Source: Planctomycetes bacterium UBA1135
GTDB taxonomy: Bacteria > Planctomycetota > UBA1135
Assembly (NCBI GenBank): GCA_002311925.1
Contig: DCAK01000076.1
Location: forward strand, 293 to 10,235
Reading direction: 5' to 3'
Length of the DNA stretch: 9,943 nucleotides
Shown: positions 7,234 to 9,943 of the stretch, piece after piece
Numbering within the stretch: position 1 is the first letter of the stretch
Layout of the letters: the number at the start of each line of letters is the position of its first letter
Notes under the pieces: generated by a model
Database searches by the model: none
What the model saw: the letters and a program-made list of their open reading frames with translations, nothing else
Told to the model about the DNA's origin: nothing
Translations under genes and position numbers: made by a program

Positions 7234-8681
7234 GCCAAAGCCCCCTGCTGGGGCGGAGTGTCGGAATCCGGGTCAGGTTCAGGATTCGGGTCGGGTTCTG
7301 AGCTCCCATGCCCTGGGTGGGATTGCGGCATGACTCCTTTGATTTCCGACATGGCCACCTGGGGAAGGTAGCGGCAGAAGAGAAGGAAGAGGGTCAGGAA
7401 GAGGCCAAAACTGCCCGCAAGGGTGAGGAGGTCGATGGCCGTCGGCGTGAAATAGTTCCAACTGGAGGGCAGGAAATCCCGGTTCAGTGAACTGACGACG
7501 ATGACGAAGCGTTCGAACCACATTCCCACGTTCACCAGTGCGGCGACGATGAAGACCACCCACATGTTGGTGCGCATCTTCTTGGACCAGAAGATTTGCG
7601 GCACCAGCACGTTGCAGCTGACCATGATGGTGTAGGCCCACCAATAAGGACCGAAGGCCCGGTTGATGAAGGCGAATCCTTCGTATTGGTTGCCGCTGTA
7701 CCAGGCGACGAAGAATTCCGTCGAGTAGGCGTAGCCCACCATCATGCTGGTGGCCATGATCACCTTGCACATCAATTCGATGTGGCGGGTGGTGATGAGG
7801 TCCTTGAGGCCCCAAAGTTCACGCGCGGGAATGGCCAGGCTCAGCACCATCGCGAAGCCCGAAAAGATGGCGCCGGCAACGAAATAGGGCGGGAAGATGG
7901 TGGTGTGCCAACCCGGCAGCTGGGACACGGCGAAGTCGAACGAGACCACCGAGTGCACCGACAACACCAGCGGGGTGGCCAGGGCGGCGAGCAGGAGGTA
8001 GGCCCTTTCGTAGCGGTGCCAGTGGCGGTTCGACCCGGTCCACCCCAGGGAAAAGATGCCGTACATCATCCGGCGAATGCGGGTGGTGGCCCGGTCGCGC
8101 AGGGTGGCAAGGTCGGGGACCATGCCCATGTACCAGAAGAGAAGGGAAACCGTGAAATAGGTACCGACCGCGAAAACGTCCCACAGCAGAGGACTGCGGA
8201 AGTTGGGCCACATGTCCATCTGGTTGGGAATCGGGAATACCCAGTAGATAACCCAGATGCGGCCCACGTGGATGGCGGGGAACATTCCCGCGCAGATGAC
8301 CGCGAAGATGGTCATGGCCTCGGCGAATCGGTTGATGGCCGTTCGCCAGGTTTGGCGGAACAGGAACAGGACCGCGGAAATCAGGGTTCCAGCGTGGCCG
8401 ATTCCCACCCAGAAGACGAAGTTGACGATGGGCCAACCCCAGGCGACGGGCTGGTTGTTGCCCCAGACACCGATTCCGGTTGAAATGAGGTAGACGATGG
8501 AGGCTCCGAGGCCCCCCAAGAGCCCCAGCGAGATGCCGAATGTCACATACCAGGCCTTGGGAGGCTTGGGGGTTTCGGCGACCTTGCAGACAATGTTGGT
8601 GATAGAGGTGAAATCGTTGTCACCTTGGACCAGGGCCGGCTTGCGGATGGGGTCTTCCAGCACCCCCGTCGATTCAGCCAT
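7230..8681 (-). CDS. actC: Alternative complex III subunit ActC (NrfD/PsrC-like quinol-site subunit)
   Basis: ActC is the NrfD-family integral membrane subunit that, by known ACIII structures, forms the quinol oxidation site next to the iron-sulfur subunit ActB. The 483 residues contain about ten helices. Recognisable family segments are [67 protein letters not shown] (split here only for description), and [12 protein letters not shown]. The N-terminus (about 35 residues) is polar and the gene start overlaps actB by 8 bases. The C-terminus after about residue 460 is an acidic, proline-rich tail with no homology that I know, made by a short tandem repeat. The conserved His and Asp residues in the first helices are candidates for quinol and proton handling, but I have not matched them to a structure. 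Confidence 0.96.
   Translation of the reverse strand: MAESTGVLEDPIRKPALVQGDNDFTSITNIVCKVAETPKPPKAWYVTFGISLGLLGGLGASIVYLISTGIGVWGNNQPVAWGWPIVNFVFWVGIGHAGTLISAVLFLFRQTWRTAINRFAEAMTIFAVICAGMFPAIHVGRIWVIYWVFPIPNQMDMWPNFRSPLLWDVFAVGTYFTVSLLFWYMGMVPDLATLRDRATTRIRRMMYGIFSLGWTGSNRHWHRYERAYLLLAALATPLVLSVHSVVSFDFAVSQLPGWHTTIFPPYFVAGAIFSGFAMVLSLAIPARELWGLKDLITTRHIELMCKVIMATSMMVGYAYSTEFFVAWYSGNQYEGFAFINRAFGPYWWAYTIMVSCNVLVPQIFWSKKMRTNMWVVFIVAALVNVGMWFERFVIVVSSLNRDFLPSSWNYFTPTAIDLLTLAGSFGLFLTLFLLFCRYLPQVAMSEIKGVMPQSHPGHGSSEPDPNPEPDPDSDTPPQQGALA
7263..7298 (-). repeat. Two imperfect 18-bp tandem copies in the actC tail
   Basis: Bases 7263-7280 and 7281-7298 are adjacent 18-base units identical at 14 positions by my count. 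In frame they encode EPDPNP then EPDPDS in the C-terminal tail of ActC. A unit of 18 bases (6 codons) keeps the frame when the copy number changes, so the tail length could vary between strains. The tail lies beyond the last helix. Confidence 0.8.
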
Positions 8682-9943
8682 GGGTCACGACCGCCTTCGT
8701 TTCCTTGGAGGCGGGCTCCAGGACAGGGTTCGGGTTGCGAATCCGGGCAAGGAAGGCGGTCCGCGGGTAGTTGCCCAGCTCGCCGAGCAGGGAATAGGAC
8801 CGCGGGTCGTCGTGGGCCTGGCGCACCCGGCTCTTTTCATCGTTCAAATCGCCGAATTGAATCGCATCGGTGGGACAGGCCTGGGCGCAGGCGGGGGTCA
8901 CATCCCCGTCGACCATGGGCCGCTCTTCGACCTTGGCGGTCATGCGGGCGTCCTGGATGCGCTGGACGCAGAAGGTGCATTTTTCCATGACCCCGCGGGA
9001 GCGAATCGTGACATCGGGGTTCTTGACCAGCTTGAGGGTCTCGTTCCGAGGCTCCTTGAGGTCCTTGTTGAAGTTGAAGAAGTTGAAGCGGCGGACCTTG
9101 TAGGGACAGTTGTTGGCGCAATACCGGGTGCCGATGCAGCGGTTGTAGACCATGTCGTTGAGGCCCTCGCTGCTGTGGGTGGTCGCGGCGACGGGGCACA
9201 CCTGTTCGCAGGGGGCCATTTCGCAATGCTGGCAAGCCACCGGCTGGTGCACGGCCTGGATGTCGTCCTCGGGGTCGTCGATGTCGCCCTGGAAGTAACG
9301 GTCGAGGCGAATCCAGTGCATTTCGCGACCGTTGATGACCTCCTCCTTGCCGACCACGGGGATGTTGTTCTCCGACTGGCAGGCCACTGTGCAGGTGCTG
9401 CAGCCCAGGCAGGTGGAAAGGTCGATGGACATCCCCCACTTGTGGCCGTCGTACTCATGCTTGTCCCACATCGCCCCCAAGGGGGGACTGTGCACCCGAT
9501 GCTTGGCGAAATCATCGTGCTCCTTCCACTCTGAGAGGTCGCCTTCGCGGACGAGTTCGCCGAGGCGGTTGTCCCGGCCCTCCATCCCGACGGCGTCGAT
9601 GAGATGGTGGTCCTGGGTGGTGGCCAAGGGGTAGGCCTTGCCGGTTCCCTTTACGGTGGCGAGCACCGAACCGGCCGAAAATCCGGCGGCGGACCGCAAC
9701 TGGTAGGTGTCGAAGCCGACGGGGTCGACCTGGTCCTCCCAGCAGCCTGCAACATGACCGGCCTCGGTGCGGCCGTATCCCAGAGGAAGGGTCACCGACC
9801 CGACGGCGTGACCCGGCATCACATAAACGGGCAATTCCATGGTGCGGCCGTCGATGGAAACCTCGGCCAACTCGCCGTTCTCGACTCCAAGGGAATCGGC
9901 AGTGGATTTGGCCATGAGGGCGGCGTTGTCCCAGGTCAGCTTG
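8674..9943 (-). CDS. actB: Alternative complex III subunit ActB, C-terminal iron-sulfur part (runs off the right edge)
   Basis: ActB joins a large molybdopterin-oxidoreductase-like domain without cofactor to a four-cluster ferredoxin domain. Only the C-terminal 423 or so codons are in the window; the frame is open at base 9943, and the text before the internal Met at 9915 ([19 protein letters not shown]) is plainly still ActB. The rest of the large domain is represented by about 9,490-9,943. The iron-sulfur part has Cys motifs [45 protein letters not shown] and [10 protein letters not shown], enough for four clusters. In CIGTRYC the fourth position is Thr where related PsrB-like proteins have Cys, consistent with the [3Fe-4S] cluster known in ActB beside three [4Fe-4S]. 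These clusters carry electrons from the quinol site of ActC. The stop overlaps actC by 8 bases. actA should lie just beyond the right edge. Confidence 0.95.
   Translation of the reverse strand, partial: KLTWDNAALMAKSTADSLGVENGELAEVSIDGRTMELPVYVMPGHAVGSVTLPLGYGRTEAGHVAGCWEDQVDPVGFDTYQLRSAAGFSAGSVLATVKGTGKAYPLATTQDHHLIDAVGMEGRDNRLGELVREGDLSEWKEHDDFAKHRVHSPPLGAMWDKHEYDGHKWGMSIDLSTCLGCSTCTVACQSENNIPVVGKEEVINGREMHWIRLDRYFQGDIDDPEDDIQAVHQPVACQHCEMAPCEQVCPVAATTHSSEGLNDMVYNRCIGTRYCANNCPYKVRRFNFFNFNKDLKEPRNETLKLVKNPDVTIRSRGVMEKCTFCVQRIQDARMTAKVEERPMVDGDVTPACAQACPTDAIQFGDLNDEKSRVRQAHDDPRSYSLLGELGNYPRTAFLARIRNPNPVLEPASKETKAVVTHG

Noticed and set aside
1..9943. A novel defence, mobile or biosynthetic system hidden in the window
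   Set aside because: Every stretch over 30 bases is accounted for by respiratory genes on one strand. No repeats of array type, integrase, transposase, tRNA or inverted terminal repeats were seen.

Overview
The window is one tightly packed, minus-strand respiratory operon. It reads from right to left: alternative complex III (ACIII) subunits actB (partial), actC, an actD-actE fusion and actF; then a small membrane protein, a Sco copper chaperone, and the caa3-type cytochrome c oxidase genes coxB and coxA; then ctaG/cox11 and coxC (partial). Junctions are stop/start overlaps or gaps of at most 29 bases. There is no room for an internal promoter or terminator, and I see no RNA gene, mobile element or CRISPR array.

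Right part (about 1,550-9,943): ACIII oxidises menaquinol or ubiquinol and passes electrons through its cytochrome subunits to the cytochrome c domain fused to CoxB. From there they go to CuA and on to the heme a / heme a3-CuB centre of CoxA, where oxygen is reduced. Adjacency of actBCDEF and caa3 genes is the known signature of an ACIII-caa3 supercomplex. The protein style (A2-type CoxA with YSHPAVY, Sco with a C-terminal membrane anchor, a DUF3341 ActD ending in a cytochrome c) resembles Planctomycetota, Myxococcota or Acidobacteriota. I cannot fix the phylum.

Left part (about 1-1,500): the last 130 or so codons of coxA, plus ctaG and coxC, look gammaproteobacterial in protein sequence, gene order (coxA-ctaG-coxC) and codon use (Leu almost all CTG and Gly mostly GGC in the end of coxA and in coxC). 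CoxA therefore appears to be an in-frame hybrid. Its front, with D- and K-channels, is the ACIII-linked A2 type; its end reads like a gammaproteobacterial A1 CtaD. The switch lies in or next to the most conserved motif of the family, [14 protein letters not shown] (about 1,505-1,546).

This is the main observation. It is either a natural homologous recombination that joined an ACIII-Sco-CoxB module to a gammaproteobacterial Cox module, or an assembly join between two organisms at a conserved stretch. The sequence alone cannot decide. Otherwise the window holds recognisable aerobic respiration genes and no clearly new system.
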